A stretch of 64,000 nucleotides of DNA, taken from Microcyclospora pomicola. Its lineage: Eukaryota; Ascomycota; Dothideomycetes; Capnodiales. A program made the position numbers and the translations under genes. Under the pieces are notes generated by a model that did not search any database, was not told the origin of the DNA, and was given only the letters and a program-made list of their open reading frames with translations. Shown here piece after piece: positions 34,125-44,465 of the stretch (position 1 is its first letter; each line of letters opens with the position of its first letter). Where the stretch lies: contig NHNY01000004.1 in assembly GCA_002786065.1 (NCBI GenBank), positions 186,001 to 250,000 on the forward strand, written 5' to 3'.

Positions 34125-35056
34125 GGCGCCGGCTCGTTCGACGCAGGTACAGGGGAACTACTATTGTCAGGTGGAGCTTCCGTCGCCCTGTCTCCCGGCG
34201 TCCCGCGTGTCTACGTGCCGCGCTCTTTGTTGGCTTGAGAGCTTTGCGTGCGTGTCCCACCTTGCTGCTTCTTTCTGATCTACGGATGCTGCTTTTGATG
34301 ATGAAGGGAGTCCAGAATGCTTATTGTGGACAGCAGGGAGTGGTCAGGCAGTGCTATCGATAGCAAAGCCTTGTTGAACTTGCGCAATTGCCCACGCCCG
34401 ACCAGGCATGCTTGCGCTAGGGGTGAGAGATGTCCAATGCCCACATTGCGGATATGCGATACGCGATGCCGCAGCCTTTAAGCGAAGAAGCGCGCATAAG
34501 GGTACAGATGAGTTACTATTGGAAGAAGAACATAAGGTGTTAGCTCAGGGATAGAGAGGCTTGGCATGTATGTGGGGAATCCGGTCTTAGGTGGTTTGCA
34601 CGCCGTTGGAATGGACGATTGCTGCACTAAACTTGTTGACTGCAATGCAACAGAGGCACTTGGACTGCACTCGGCTGTTACACACAGGGCCCACTGCATC
34701 TACTGTTTATACTGAATGTTATAATGGGGACAAATCACGGTCTTCCCAGGTGAAAGCCTTTGCGTATGGTCCAAGACAACCCTCATGCCGCGACTAGACT
34801 GCCAATACCCTCCACGACAGAGATGATGGCGTATAGACGACCAACATCGCTGGCGCCATCGAAGTTTGCGATATCGACGAGCGCAGTCACGAGACCCAGA
34901 CTGCGGGATATAGGCGAAAAGCTGGTGCCCAATGTGAACAGAACAACACCTTTTTTCAAAGTCCTGTTGGACACCAACTAGCAATGATCTGCAACAACAT
35001 CTCCCTCTCTACTCCCACGTGCTGTCTGGATTACAGCATCATCAACCTCCGAGTGG
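34125..35056. other. Intergenic with a transporter relic
   Basis: Upstream of the Ser-rich protein and downstream of the four-TM protein. Apart from the transporter relic at 34735-34977, no gene is recognised. Confidence 0.4.
34735..34977 (-). pseudogene. Relic of a major-facilitator transporter C-terminus
   Basis: The minus-strand frame reads LKKGVVLFTLGTSFSPISRS, then LGLVTALVD, DVGRLYAIISVVEGIGSLVA and, after an in-frame TGA (34785-34783), GLSWTIRKGFHLGRP and a stop. This matches the last three membrane helices of fungal drug-transporter-type MFS proteins, where the motif GRLY-ISVV-GSL-A is typical. No upstream helices 1-9 are found nearby, so it is a fragment of about 80 codons and not a working gene. 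An acceptor-like CTAG precedes it, so it may once have been the last exon. Identity is inferred from motif likeness. Confidence 0.6.
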
Positions 35057-35584
35057 TCACATTGCCCGTGTCGTGTACAGGAGATACGATCCGAGAAAGA
35101 CCCAGGTCAGAACCGACCAAGAAGCCAACAGGAGAAACACCAGCTGCAGATAGAACGACCCTGAATTGTCATCGGACTTGGAGAACAAATTGTTCGACCA
35201 CCAGAACATGGCTCCGCACATCCCCATGGTTCCCCAGAAATTGATCCTGTGTGGTCCTGGTCTCTGCGTATAACCCCTATCTCGAAGACGGACTTCAAAG
35301 TTCTCGCTTGTCCACGCCGCCAGCAGAAAAGCCAGCATCACGAGCGAAAATCCAATGTAGAACTGTACTTCCACAGAGATGAATGTGTGTTCGCGCAGAT
35401 GCGTTGCGATGTAGAAGTAGCCCAGCCAACTCAAAAGGGAGATCCCGATGAAGACGAACAGATTCCATGGCGTAGCGATGAGGCGGAGGTTCCGGATGAT
35501 AGTATCCTTCTCTGGGGACTCCTCCGGCACTTTGTCCGCTGTGAGTAGAGGAGATGCTTGAGATGTTGTATCGTCAGTAGACAT
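35057..35584 (-). CDS. Four-TM membrane protein, function unknown
   Basis: A single exon of 175 residues from ATG 35584 (MSTDDTTSQASPLL). The frame is open further upstream but has no ATG there. Four hydrophobic segments are seen at about 40-62 (NLFVFIGISLLSWLGYFYIA), 73-92, 113-131 and 143-170, with a basic loop ENFEVRLRDRGYTQRPGPHR between the second and third. N- and C-termini are predicted on the same side. The cluster of Trp and Gly in GTMGMCGAMFWWSNNLF is distinctive, but I cannot assign a family. It is divergent with the NatA subunit gene. Confidence 0.65.
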   Translation of the reverse strand: MSTDDTTSQASPLLTADKVPEESPEKDTIIRNLRLIATPWNLFVFIGISLLSWLGYFYIATHLREHTFISVEVQFYIGFSLVMLAFLLAAWTSENFEVRLRDRGYTQRPGPHRINFWGTMGMCGAMFWWSNNLFSKSDDNSGSFYLQLVFLLLASWSVLTWVFLGSYLLYTTRAM

Positions 35585-36154
35585 TATCCTGAGTCTGTTT
35601 CGTGGATGCAGATACTTTGCAATAGTTTTGCCCAACTCCAACTCATGTTGTTGTGGTACGAACGCCAAGGGAGATCTGCAGTCTCTCGTAAGAGTCGAAC
35701 ACTCTAATGACTGCGCCGCTGTAGACTGAACAGACGGTCATTTTGCCTCAAAGGCAGATTGCACCGAGCGCATGCAACTGGAAACCATCCACATGCCTCC
35801 GATGTTGAATCTAGCGACATGGTCGTGGCACAAGCTGTTTGGGTGTTCTGCGCCCAATAGAGCTGAATTCAATCACCCCATAAGGTGTGCTTAGAGTGAT
35901 CATCCGGCTGCTCCAGACGCACTTGTCTCGACATACATGTCAATGGTTCGGCGAAGGTAAGGTCAAGACTTATATACCATGTTCTGAAGACACAACTCCA
36001 CATTTGTTGCTTGATGATATGAAAGCGCACAGACCAGTTGGAGGTAGTGTTCATCCCACTTCAAGACGCTATAATCTTCGAACTTCCGAATACAATCGCG
36101 CATCGTTTTATCGTATCGAGCGTTTACGCATTTGTCTTTCTAACACAATACAAA
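35585..36154. other. Divergent promoter, four-TM protein / ARD1
   Basis: 570 bases. A small inverted repeat GCAGTC/GACTGC at about 35678-35716 encloses a GAGTCGAAC string that recalls a tRNA T-arm, but it does not fold as a tRNA. No gene seen. Confidence 0.35.
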
Positions 36155-36968
36155 ATGGATATTCGAGTCCTACAGCCGTCCGACATCCCTCATGTCCAAC
36201 AAACCAACATCACGAACCTCCCCGAGAACTACTTCTGCAAGTACTACCTATACCATGCATTGAGCTGGCCGCAATTAAGTTATGTCGCTGTCGATGTATG
36301 CCTCCCCTTGTGAAGCCTGTCCCTCGAGTCTGCAAGCCAATTGCTAAAAACGCAACCTCACAGGTCTCGCGACCGAAGAAAACCCCATACGACGTCCCCA
36401 AGATCGTAGGCTATGTCCTCGCCAAGATGGAAGAGGACCCGACCGATGGCGTTCAACACGGCCACATCACATCGCTCAGCGTCATGCGGACACATCGACG
36501 GCTTGGACTCGCGGAGAAGCTGATGCGGCAGAGTCGTAAGCACTCCCCCCGCCATACTCTCCTTTGTTACATCCCACTGACCACCCTCCCCCGCGCACAG
36601 AACGAGCCATGTTCGAATGCTACAACGCCGTCTACGTCTCGCTGCACGTGCGCGTGTCTAACGTCGCGGCGCTCGCGCTGTACCGCGACACGCTCGGGTT
36701 CAAGGTCGGCGGCACCGAGGCGAAATACTACGCCGACGGCGAGGATGCGTACAGCATGCGCATGGACCTGGACTACCTGCGGGAAGAGGCGCTGGATGCG
36801 GAGGACGACGAGGAGGAGGGCGAGGACTCGGTGGGGCAGGATGAAGGTGGCGAGGTCGGGAGTGCGGGCAAGAGGGAGAAGAAGCGCAAGGTCCGCGTGG
36901 GACGGCAGTTGGGTGTCGGAGAGCTGGTGGAAAGAGTGGCGACGAGGCCGGAGGGGACGGCGGCGTAG
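36155..36968 (+). CDS. ARD1: NatA N-terminal acetyltransferase catalytic subunit (Ard1/Naa10)
   Basis: Three exons, 36155-36295, 36364-36535 and 36601-36968, with introns of 68 and 65 bases, give 226 residues. It begins [20 protein letters not shown] and [20 protein letters not shown], the strongly conserved Naa10 N-terminus. The acetyl-CoA site RRLGLA lies at 92-97, and [18 protein letters not shown] and [11 protein letters not shown] complete the GNAT fold. NatA acetylates the exposed N-terminus of about a third of new proteins (Ser, Ala, Thr, Gly, Val) at the ribosome, with the Nat1/Naa15 scaffold. After about residue 155 comes an acidic stretch ([10 protein letters not shown]) and a basic C-terminus ([13 protein letters not shown]), both usual in fungal members. 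Exon 3 is much more GC-rich than exon 1. Confidence 0.95.
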
Positions 36969-37455
36969 GAGGGATGAGATATTCGACGTTGCTATGACAC
37001 TTCGAGGGGTGCGGAGCTTCGATTGGGCATGTGACGAGCAAGACCACGAGACTGGCCGTGCTGTATATGCGGTTCCCAAGCGTTGATGCATTATGTTCTC
37101 ATGGCCACCCTTCGCTACACAGACGCTAGTGATCATGCACTATTGATTACATAGACCGGAGCGTCTATCAGAGTGGACTGCACGTCATCAGAGACCATCC
37201 TTTGGGTACAGAAAAGGTCGATGAGCTCACGTCGCAAGCACGAGTCGTAGAACAGGTCAGAAGGATTTGACAATGTCTGTACATAAGGTGGGCAGTCAAG
37301 CAAGTCTATCGATATATCTCGTCTATCTATAGAGTGTATCATGGGTCTAGCTGCAGCCCTCAGCTCTCTATTCTGTATCGCTCAAACCACACACATTATC
37401 ATCCTCAATCCTTGCCCCCTCGCCTCTGATCATCATGTCCTCACTTCAAACCACT
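36969..37455. other. Intergenic, convergent 3' flanks
   Basis: 487 bases between ARD1 and CCP1 stop codons. No further feature seen. Confidence 0.4.
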
Positions 37456-38574
37456 CTACGCCGTCCTCTTCAACACCAATCGCTCGCCCTCGGTCTCCTT
37501 GAACGGCACGCCGAGCTCGAACAGCTTGACGAGCACGTTGGAGAAGTCCTTGAAGAACAAGTCGTTGTCGTCGGCGTACTTTTTGACCCAGCCCTTGAAG
37601 CTGCGGTCCTTGATGAGCGCCATGTCGGTCGGCAGCATCATCAGCGTCTTGGTCGCCACGTCCTCGTACTGCTTCGGCCCGCTCCACTTCTTCCACGACC
37701 ACTTCTCCTCCATCAGCAGCTTGTAGTAGTCGTTGGTCAGCGTGATGGGCGAGAAGGTCCAGGGCCCGGAGAAGCCGGAGCGGTCGGTGTGGCAGCGGCC
37801 GAGCGCGTGCGCGCCCGACAGTGCGACGATCTCTTGGTCGTCGAAACCCATGCGGTTGAAGATGGCGCGGAGGTGGTCCTGGTTCTTCGACGCGTCGGGC
37901 AGGCGGCCGTCGGGCGTGCAGAAGGAGACATCGCGGTCGGTCCGGCCGGGACGCCATGGGATGTCGGGGCCGCCCATCTCCTGGATGGCGCAGGCAGCGG
38001 CGAGGATCCAGAGATCCGAGTATGAGATCCAGGGGAATGCTTGCTTGACGGGCTCGAGAAAGTTGCGTGCGGCGACCAGACCGGCGTTGGCACCGTGATC
38101 ACCCTCGGGAGCGAAGCGCATGGTTGCGCCATTGCTGCCACCAGTCCCTGTCTGGGCATCAAAGGTACCGCTAGCATGCCAGCCCAGACGAAGCAGGACA
38201 GGCCCGTAAGAACCGTCATCGTAGTCGCTCTCGTCGATGAGCCTCTGGGCCACGGCGTCGTAGACCTTCTGGTAGTCTTCTTTGGTTGGTGCGAAGATGG
38301 TGGCGCCCTTCTGGCCCTGTTCGGCGCTGTTCTGCTTATTGTTGTTCAGGGCATAGTATGCACCACCACCTAGCACCGCGGCCGCAACGGCGCCATACAG
38401 CAGCGTGTTGCTGCCACCAGATGGCTTTGGTGCTTCGTCCGAGTATGCTCGTCGTGATGTCTGCTGGAAGGCCGAGCGAGGCGTGGCAAAGCGACGGGTG
38501 GCCGTCGCTCTGAAGCTCGAGGAGGGAGGTGCAGAGCGCAGCGCGCGCGTCAAGGTCTTGCTGACGGTAGCCAT
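37456..38574 (-). CDS. CCP1: Cytochrome c peroxidase, mitochondrial
   Basis: A single exon of 372 residues from ATG 38574. A haem peroxidase that reduces hydrogen peroxide in the intermembrane space with electrons from cytochrome c. Residues 1-45 are an Arg/Ser/Ala-rich presequence ([20 protein letters not shown]) and 57-76 a hydrophobic sorting segment ([19 protein letters not shown]), the two-part leader typical of Ccp1 (processed by Pcp1 and m-AAA in yeast). Active site: Arg129, Trp132 and His133 in [13 protein letters not shown]; proximal His256 in [11 protein letters not shown]; the radical-forming Trp272 in GFSGPWTF; and the Asp of [11 protein letters not shown]. All key residues are present, so the enzyme should be active. 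Besides detoxification it is known in yeast as a peroxide sensor. Confidence 0.97.
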   Translation of the reverse strand: MATVSKTLTRALRSAPPSSSFRATATRRFATPRSAFQQTSRRAYSDEAPKPSGGSNTLLYGAVAAAVLGGGAYYALNNNKQNSAEQGQKGATIFAPTKEDYQKVYDAVAQRLIDESDYDDGSYGPVLLRLGWHASGTFDAQTGTGGSNGATMRFAPEGDHGANAGLVAARNFLEPVKQAFPWISYSDLWILAAACAIQEMGGPDIPWRPGRTDRDVSFCTPDGRLPDASKNQDHLRAIFNRMGFDDQEIVALSGAHALGRCHTDRSGFSGPWTFSPITLTNDYYKLLMEEKWSWKKWSGPKQYEDVATKTLMMLPTDMALIKDRSFKGWVKKYADDNDLFFKDFSNVLVKLFELGVPFKETEGERLVLKRTA

Positions 38575-39462
38575 GTTGGCGTATATGCAATATCGCAAGA
38601 AGCAAACGACGACGATGCCCACACGTGGGGATGATGCTGAAGAAACAGATCCAAACGATTGAAGAGACAGATGAGATTGAGAAGATCAAAGCCAAAGCCG
38701 ATAGGAAAGGATAGCTCACCAGCTTTGGTTGGAATTAGCATGTGATGATCGGCTAAATTATTGACTTAGCACATGGGTGATGACTAGAATCGATGGCATT
38801 GGCCAGTGGCCGCCGCCGCGTCTGTCAGCTATATGAGCAGAAAGACGTACGAGAATTTGACGGCGATATGCGCCGGGCAGCAAGCAAGAATCCGGTCCGG
38901 CCAGCAGCGACAGGGAAGCGCACACTAACGGTGAATCGACATAGCGAGTGATGTTTTTTATTACTGATAAAGGACATGAGGTCCAGCTTCGGCACTTCTC
39001 AGGCAAGAGGCCGGTGCCGGTGTAGCTTCATGATGCGCTCGGCTGATCAGGGGCCTTCGGTGGATCTCGTCCAAAATTACCCCTTTTGGTAGCACGATAG
39101 CGAGGCTGCTGAAGCATATTTCTAGATCACTGCATCGATAGGGCAACGTCATGGATAGCGCCAGAGTGTAATCACATCTATGGAGAAGTCATATTTACGA
39201 GGTACAGTATCTACTGGCCACACACGGGCAACATAAAACCGACGAAACCAACAAGTAGCTACACCCCCAACACCTATCGCTCCCAAAGCAGTTCCAAGAT
39301 CTATTCCGTCGACACATCTGCGCCGAGATCTCGCGTATCCACCATCTATTTCCTGACCTCTGTGTAGTATCGTAGCACCATCGTAGACAGAATCAAGCAA
39401 TATGGACTTCACTGCCGAGCAGTTCAGGGCCTGCCTGCAACCCGTACGTGAAAATGCCATCT
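38575..39462. other. Intergenic
   Basis: 888 bases between two minus-strand genes, with the CCP1 promoter on the left. No gene or repeat seen. Confidence 0.4.
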
Positions 39463-42400
39463 TCAAGCCATCTTCCGCTCCTTGTCCTCCTCCTCCTCGA
39501 CATGCGCATCAAGCAGTGAAGGTTCTGCGACAGACATGGCGCGCAAGGCAGCAATGGATTCTTCGCGTCGAAGGCCGGTCGGTTGCTTGAGGCTGTTCGA
39601 CCGACTGAGCACGCCGTCACTGACGCTCCGCATGCTTGCACGATCCATGTCGGCATTGACAACGCGCAGTCGCGCCTTGGGCACGGAGAACATGACTTGC
39701 ACATCACGTTGTTCTGCTGCGCCTTCCACATCCCATTCTTCCTCCGCACCACGTTCGTCACTAGACATGCGAGTGATGCCCCAGTCGCCAGAGTCGGGAT
39801 TGTCACGGTAGGGTGGGTACTGTTGATGCTCTCTGCTCCAATCTTCTTGGCCACGTTTCTGGCGGAGTAGCGCACCTCCATCCGAGACTGCGCGGCGTGG
39901 CATGGTACCGATAGGATTGCCCCGTTCCTTTGTTGGAGACGACGACGCGGTGTTTAGCATGTCGGAATATGTCTCGTCAAATTTGCTGGTCATGCTCAAC
40001 GACCTCTCGCCCATGGAGATACCATTTAACGCACGCCGTAAGCTACCCATCAAGCTTGATCGTCTCTGACTTGGTGTAGATATGGACGGTGTGGTCGAAA
40101 TGACAGAGCCACGAATCAGAGAGGGCACGGTCGATACTGTGGAGCTGTGAGCCGCCATAGCACGGTGGTAAGGATCATCACGCTCGAATGTAGGTCGGCC
40201 ACCAAGTAGCGCTTCTCCATCACTTTGAAGCTGCGCAAAGTTTGTCCTGGCGGTCGAGAAGGACTCGGCGTCTGATGCAGCTGTACTTGTACTTCTGGGC
40301 TTGGAACCGTTGGCCGAAGCTCGTCCGCGTGCCTGCACGAAGAAGGGAGACTTCCTACCACTACTTGACATTGTGTTGGTTCGGCTATCGCCTGAAGACG
40401 ATGCTGTGGAGGAGTGCTCGGGACTGATGAAGTTGCGAGCAGCCAATGCTGCAGCAAGTAGAGCTCCGGTGGTCGTAGACATTGTTCGCGTGATGGAGCT
40501 ATTGGTCTGGATGGATCGCTGCGAGCGTTCGCTCAAGGTCGACAAAGTTCGACCGTCGGATTTGGTTGGCGACATCCGCCCACTCTGCTCTGCTTCGTCA
40601 CTCGGCCCTGCTTCCGCTATCCAGTTCGGCGTGTCATCCGCGACTGGCAGAGGCTTGCGTGATATCGTCATCGATCCCCGACTCGCACCTGTTGGTACTC
40701 GGCGAACCGTGCGATCATCATCAGGTGACACAGGATGACTTGACAGAGGTCTTGGAACATCCTCAAGGAGAGGATCCGTTGGAGAAGTCAACACCAATTC
40801 CAGTTGCCTTAGCTTCCTCTCCGCATCTGATAGCATCTCACGTTCATCAGCTGCGGTGCTCGAATCTACGCCATCTTCGTTCTCAAGCTCGGCGATGGGA
40901 TGAATATGACCGCTTGCTCGGCTCAGTCTGTTGTCGTCATATCTGGGTGCAGCATGATACTGGTATTGTGGTCTGTTTGACAACCCTTTTCTGAGCCCTC
41001 TTGTGGGGCTAGGGACGTCCAGGAACAGACCAGTCGCTCCTGCTGCAGCCGCATGCTCGCTCATTTCCGGCATTTGGGGATATCGGCCAGCATTGGTGTT
41101 GTCATGGGCATCCCATGCATTCCATGATCTGCTCGAACCATTTTGGCCATGGTTTGGGTTGTTCGTCTGAGAGGTATCTCCGTATAGAAATGGAAAGTCG
41201 GCTTGGTTGGAGGAAGCCTGAGACGATCGCGACAGCAGATTGCGGTTATGCTCAGCTCGAGCTCGCTTCAATCGTCGCGCATACCAGATGTAAAGTCCGA
41301 TGAGAACCAATAGGATGACAAGTCCGACACCCAAGCCTACTCCGAGACCAGCTTTTTGTGCCGTGGTTGAAAGTGCTTTGGAGGATTCCGAGGACTGCCC
41401 CGAGACCGTTTCTGGAGGAGTGTATGAGTCTGTCCAGGAGTTTGAAGTCATGTTGTAAAGATAGATCTGGCCATCGGAGGTAGTGCGCCGGAATCGACTT
41501 GATGAGGCCGTTGCGATAGAATAGCCTCCACTTATCATCATGACATTACCAGGAAGCATAACGGCTCCATGGCCAAAGAGTCCATCCGAAACGCCAAATT
41601 CCGTGCCGGATGATGTTGGAGTAGACCACGACCAGCTTCCAGTGCCACCGTAGCCAGCACCCAACTCAAGGACGGCAAGCTGTGGCTGAGCAGCATTGGT
41701 GACGTCTCCTACCCACCCGCCAAATATAATCAAGCTGTCGCCATTCTCGGATAGAACGGCAGTATGACCAGAACGAGGCTCTACCTGAGTTTGGCTCCCA
41801 TTACTTGTCGGCTGCGTAACTGGGAGGAAGGTCCATGCCTCCTGTGGTAAAGAGTATAGCGCAACTTGGGACATATTGATGAATGCGGACTGGGTATGGC
41901 CGCCTAGCAAGACGAAATCCTGTTGCTGGCTTTGAGTAGAGCCGCCCGAGTCAAGCGAGTATGTTGGCGGCAGTGGACTTATGGTGAATCCAGCTTCCGC
42001 AATTGGTGGGCCTCGGTTTGTGGCCAGTGTGATATCGTACTCGCTATCCGCTGCAGTGTCCTGAGCTATGGTGACCATCAAGTTTGAATAGTCCGCGAGT
42101 GACGTCCAGGCGGCCGTCGTACTGTTGGTCCAAGGACACATCCCACCGAAGAAATATGTGCTCGTGTTTGCGCCATCTCCATTGACCAGCTCGGAGAAAC
42201 TAATGCCATTCGAAAGGAAGTTTGAACCACCGACTACTGTCTCTGTTGATTGCTCTTGATCCGAAGCTTGCCATTGTAACCAGCTTCCGTTGCCGCCATC
42301 TCCATTGGGCACAAAGTGCCAGAGTTGAGTCCCGTTCGCGCCTTCCGAACAATTCCCACTTGTCACAGTTATGTTTCCGCCCGCGTCCATGACCGGTGTA

Positions 42401-42654
42401 TATGCCACCAACACATCATCCTGGAGAAAAGGTAATGACTCGGCAACCGTGTCCGTGCTGTTTTCTGTCGTAGAAACAGACTTCGTGACGTCCAATGACA
42501 ACAGCTGGGACTGCCCGAGAGACTGGGAGGATGGTTGGAAGATGTAGGCGTAAGAAGCATTGGTCGCTAAGAAGATCCGAGTCGGATTGTATGGTAATTG
42601 GGAAGCGGCCATGCGCGAAGCCCAAAGGCTCAGCAAGAGTGGTGTTGACTTCAT
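39463..42654 (-). CDS. Large kelch/galactose-oxidase-like type I membrane protein
   Basis: A single exon of 1063 residues. Signal peptide MKSTPLLLSLWASRMAA; an extracellular part (about 20-430) with many N-glycosylation sites (NGT, NGS, NST, NMS) and kelch-type repeats (RSGHTAVLSENGDSLIIFGG, FGHGAVMLPGNVMMISGGYS); one transmembrane helix near 437-460 (LGVGLGVGLVILLVLIGLYI) with a following stop-transfer YARRLKRARAE; then a cytoplasmic tail of about 600 residues, Ser/Arg-rich and disordered, with repeated RxxS motifs suited to kinases. This is the pattern of fungal galactose-oxidase/kelch-domain surface proteins, whose role is unknown; a cell-wall sensor or polarity function is a guess. No copper-oxidase Cys-Tyr site is apparent, so catalysis is not claimed. 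Confidence 0.85.
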   Translation of the reverse strand: MKSTPLLLSLWASRMAASQLPYNPTRIFLATNASYAYIFQPSSQSLGQSQLLSLDVTKSVSTTENSTDTVAESLPFLQDDVLVAYTPVMDAGGNITVTSGNCSEGANGTQLWHFVPNGDGGNGSWLQWQASDQEQSTETVVGGSNFLSNGISFSELVNGDGANTSTYFFGGMCPWTNSTTAAWTSLADYSNLMVTIAQDTAADSEYDITLATNRGPPIAEAGFTISPLPPTYSLDSGGSTQSQQQDFVLLGGHTQSAFINMSQVALYSLPQEAWTFLPVTQPTSNGSQTQVEPRSGHTAVLSENGDSLIIFGGWVGDVTNAAQPQLAVLELGAGYGGTGSWSWSTPTSSGTEFGVSDGLFGHGAVMLPGNVMMISGGYSIATASSSRFRRTTSDGQIYLYNMTSNSWTDSYTPPETVSGQSSESSKALSTTAQKAGLGVGLGVGLVILLVLIGLYIWYARRLKRARAEHNRNLLSRSSQASSNQADFPFLYGDTSQTNNPNHGQNGSSRSWNAWDAHDNTNAGRYPQMPEMSEHAAAAGATGLFLDVPSPTRGLRKGLSNRPQYQYHAAPRYDDNRLSRASGHIHPIAELENEDGVDSSTAADEREMLSDAERKLRQLELVLTSPTDPLLEDVPRPLSSHPVSPDDDRTVRRVPTGASRGSMTISRKPLPVADDTPNWIAEAGPSDEAEQSGRMSPTKSDGRTLSTLSERSQRSIQTNSSITRTMSTTTGALLAAALAARNFISPEHSSTASSSGDSRTNTMSSSGRKSPFFVQARGRASANGSKPRSTSTAASDAESFSTARTNFAQLQSDGEALLGGRPTFERDDPYHRAMAAHSSTVSTVPSLIRGSVISTTPSISTPSQRRSSLMGSLRRALNGISMGERSLSMTSKFDETYSDMLNTASSSPTKERGNPIGTMPRRAVSDGGALLRQKRGQEDWSREHQQYPPYRDNPDSGDWGITRMSSDERGAEEEWDVEGAAEQRDVQVMFSVPKARLRVVNADMDRASMRSVSDGVLSRSNSLKQPTGLRREESIAALRAMSVAEPSLLDAHVEEEEDKERKMA

Positions 42655-43655
42655 GGAGACGCTTTCAAGCCTAGGAAATCGCGAGTGAGGGCCGCTGTGA
42701 ACTCGAGTGTCTCGTCGGGTTGTAGTGTGTGGTGCATCGCATCCGCAGCGATGGTCACGAGAGAGCGTAAGTCATTCAGACCACTCACTCGTCTGGAGTG
42801 ACAGTTGATGTCCAAGATTAGATGGCGATATGTGATGGCTGGAGAGAGGGTCGGCGGGCCAAAGTCGGCCTGCGGTGGTGCTGCTTGTGTGGGTGGACGA
42901 TCACATGAAGCTGTGTAAACAACCGGATTGTCGACCCGCCTTTGTGCGGCCGGGTCCAGCCACACAACCGAAACTGCTTTTGCTCTAACAAAGCTGATGC
43001 CAGAGACTCGTCAGCAGCTAATGGTCAAACGGTCTAGTCCATTTGCACATTCGGGTCAAGTGTTGGCGCGATGATAATATCTCGATTGTAACGTGGTGAC
43101 AGGGATCGATGTTTGGAATGTGATTGTCCGGGCAACGGTCCGGCTTTGTACGCGCCATCGCCGTGATAAGCCGCTTCAGTAGACCTACATATGTAGTACG
43201 AATTCATCATCACTCGGCATTCTTATGGCAAAGATGCTCAAGATCATGCAGGCCGTGCGTGTAGATCAGCTCTTTTCTGGTATGGCTGCGGTAAATCAAA
43301 ACCCTTTGACCAAACAGTCGTAATAACGAGCCTTGGAGCAGAGTGTAACTCGCTTAGTGGGTGTGTAAACTCCTGACAGACGCCAAGCAGATGGGATGAT
43401 AACGGACAATGTGTGGAAGACTAGTTCAGCAGCGTGTCCATGAAGTGGAGAGGACGCAATACTAGAGTCTTGGTCTCCAACCTCCGACCAGAATACGTTC
43501 GATAGCAGATCCTGGCTTGCGCCCTCTATATGCGTGTTCTCGGGTACGGAGGTATCCACATGCGTCCTCTCTCCTACTTCGAAAATGACTTTATGTTCAG
43601 CATACATATCACTCCACCTAAGCACCGTCTTGACCCATTTTTCGTCGTCTGATCC
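42655..43655. other. Intergenic, kelch-protein promoter and ATX1 3' flank
   Basis: About 1 kb. Only short ORFs; no repeat or RNA recognised. Confidence 0.4.
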
Positions 43656-43972
43656 TCATACACTCTGTGGCACACCATCCGCCTCGCCCGAGTTGACCTG
43701 CTTGCCCGTCTTCTTGATCTTCTCCAGCACTGTCGCATAATCGAGCCCTTCCTCGGTCGTGACGTTGGCGGTCTGTGAGTCGAGGCTGACATCGAAGGAC
43801 TTGACACCTGTTGAGAGTAGCTATTAGCCTTGCTGTGCTTGATTTGGCTGGGAACCGCACATCATTCGCGCGCATTGGTCATACCTTCGAGCTTCTTGAG
43901 CACACGCTCCACGGCTCCGGAACACCCGCCGCAGGTCATCTTGACGTTGAATTTGTAGTTGTGTTCGGACAT
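43656..43972 (-). CDS. ATX1: Copper chaperone Atx1
   Basis: Two exons, 43972-43885 and 43807-43656, with a 77-base intron (GTATGA...ACAG), give 79 residues. The heavy-metal-associated domain begins MSEHNYKFNVKMTCGGCSGA, with the Cu(I)-binding MTCGGC at 12-17 (Cys14, Cys17). The intron falls after KKLE, and the second exon gives GVKSFDVSLDSQTANVTTEE and a Lys-rich helix EKIKKTGK typical of Atx1 docking. Atx1 carries copper from import to the Ccc2 P-type ATPase of the Golgi for loading of laccases and the Fet3 ferroxidase, and protects against superoxide. Size and domain are complete. It is divergent with palA, 493 bases between starts. Confidence 0.95.
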
Positions 43973-44465
43973 CTTGGCTTGAGTGGTTTGCTCGGGTTGC
44001 GATTTAAGTGTAAGTAGTACTGAGGATGAGAAGACGTTCGTGTTTCTGCAACGACGCCAAGTACGGATGTGGAATACGATGATAGAAGGATGGCGTGCTT
44101 CCTGGGAGCGACGCGTAACCTCGCTCCTTTACGAAGTGAAAGCACAGCTGACCACACGAGACAGTCTTATAAATCAATCCAGTGCTTCAGGTTGTACGAC
44201 TCTTGTAACGGCGTCTGAGCAAGTTTCCCCGTCTGTTCCGGGCGAACCCTGACATGAGATGCTCTCGCCATTCTTGCCATGCCCTTTCCCCCGCCTCAGG
44301 CATGATACCCCACCTAACCCTGCGCCGCCACAGCAACGCCTCAGCCACTCACCACCTCCGTGACATCAGAACTAACATTTCGCTGCTGTCAAGCTTCATG
44401 AATGTTGGTCCTGTATATGCAACTTGACCATAATCTTTCAGCCTCTCCAACAGCATGTGGTCAAG
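43973..44465. other. Divergent promoter, ATX1 / palA
   Basis: 493 bases shared upstream region. No gene seen. Copper or pH response elements were not resolved by eye. Confidence 0.35.

Noticed and set aside
35678-35716. tRNA T-arm-like string GAGTCGAAC within a 6-base inverted repeat
   Set aside because: No D-arm, anticodon arm or acceptor stem can be paired around it on either strand, and the T-stem has mismatches.
35887-37086. 399-codon plus-strand ORF
   Set aside because: It overlaps ARD1 in another frame, with Arg/Thr-rich nonsense composition in the GC-rich third exon.
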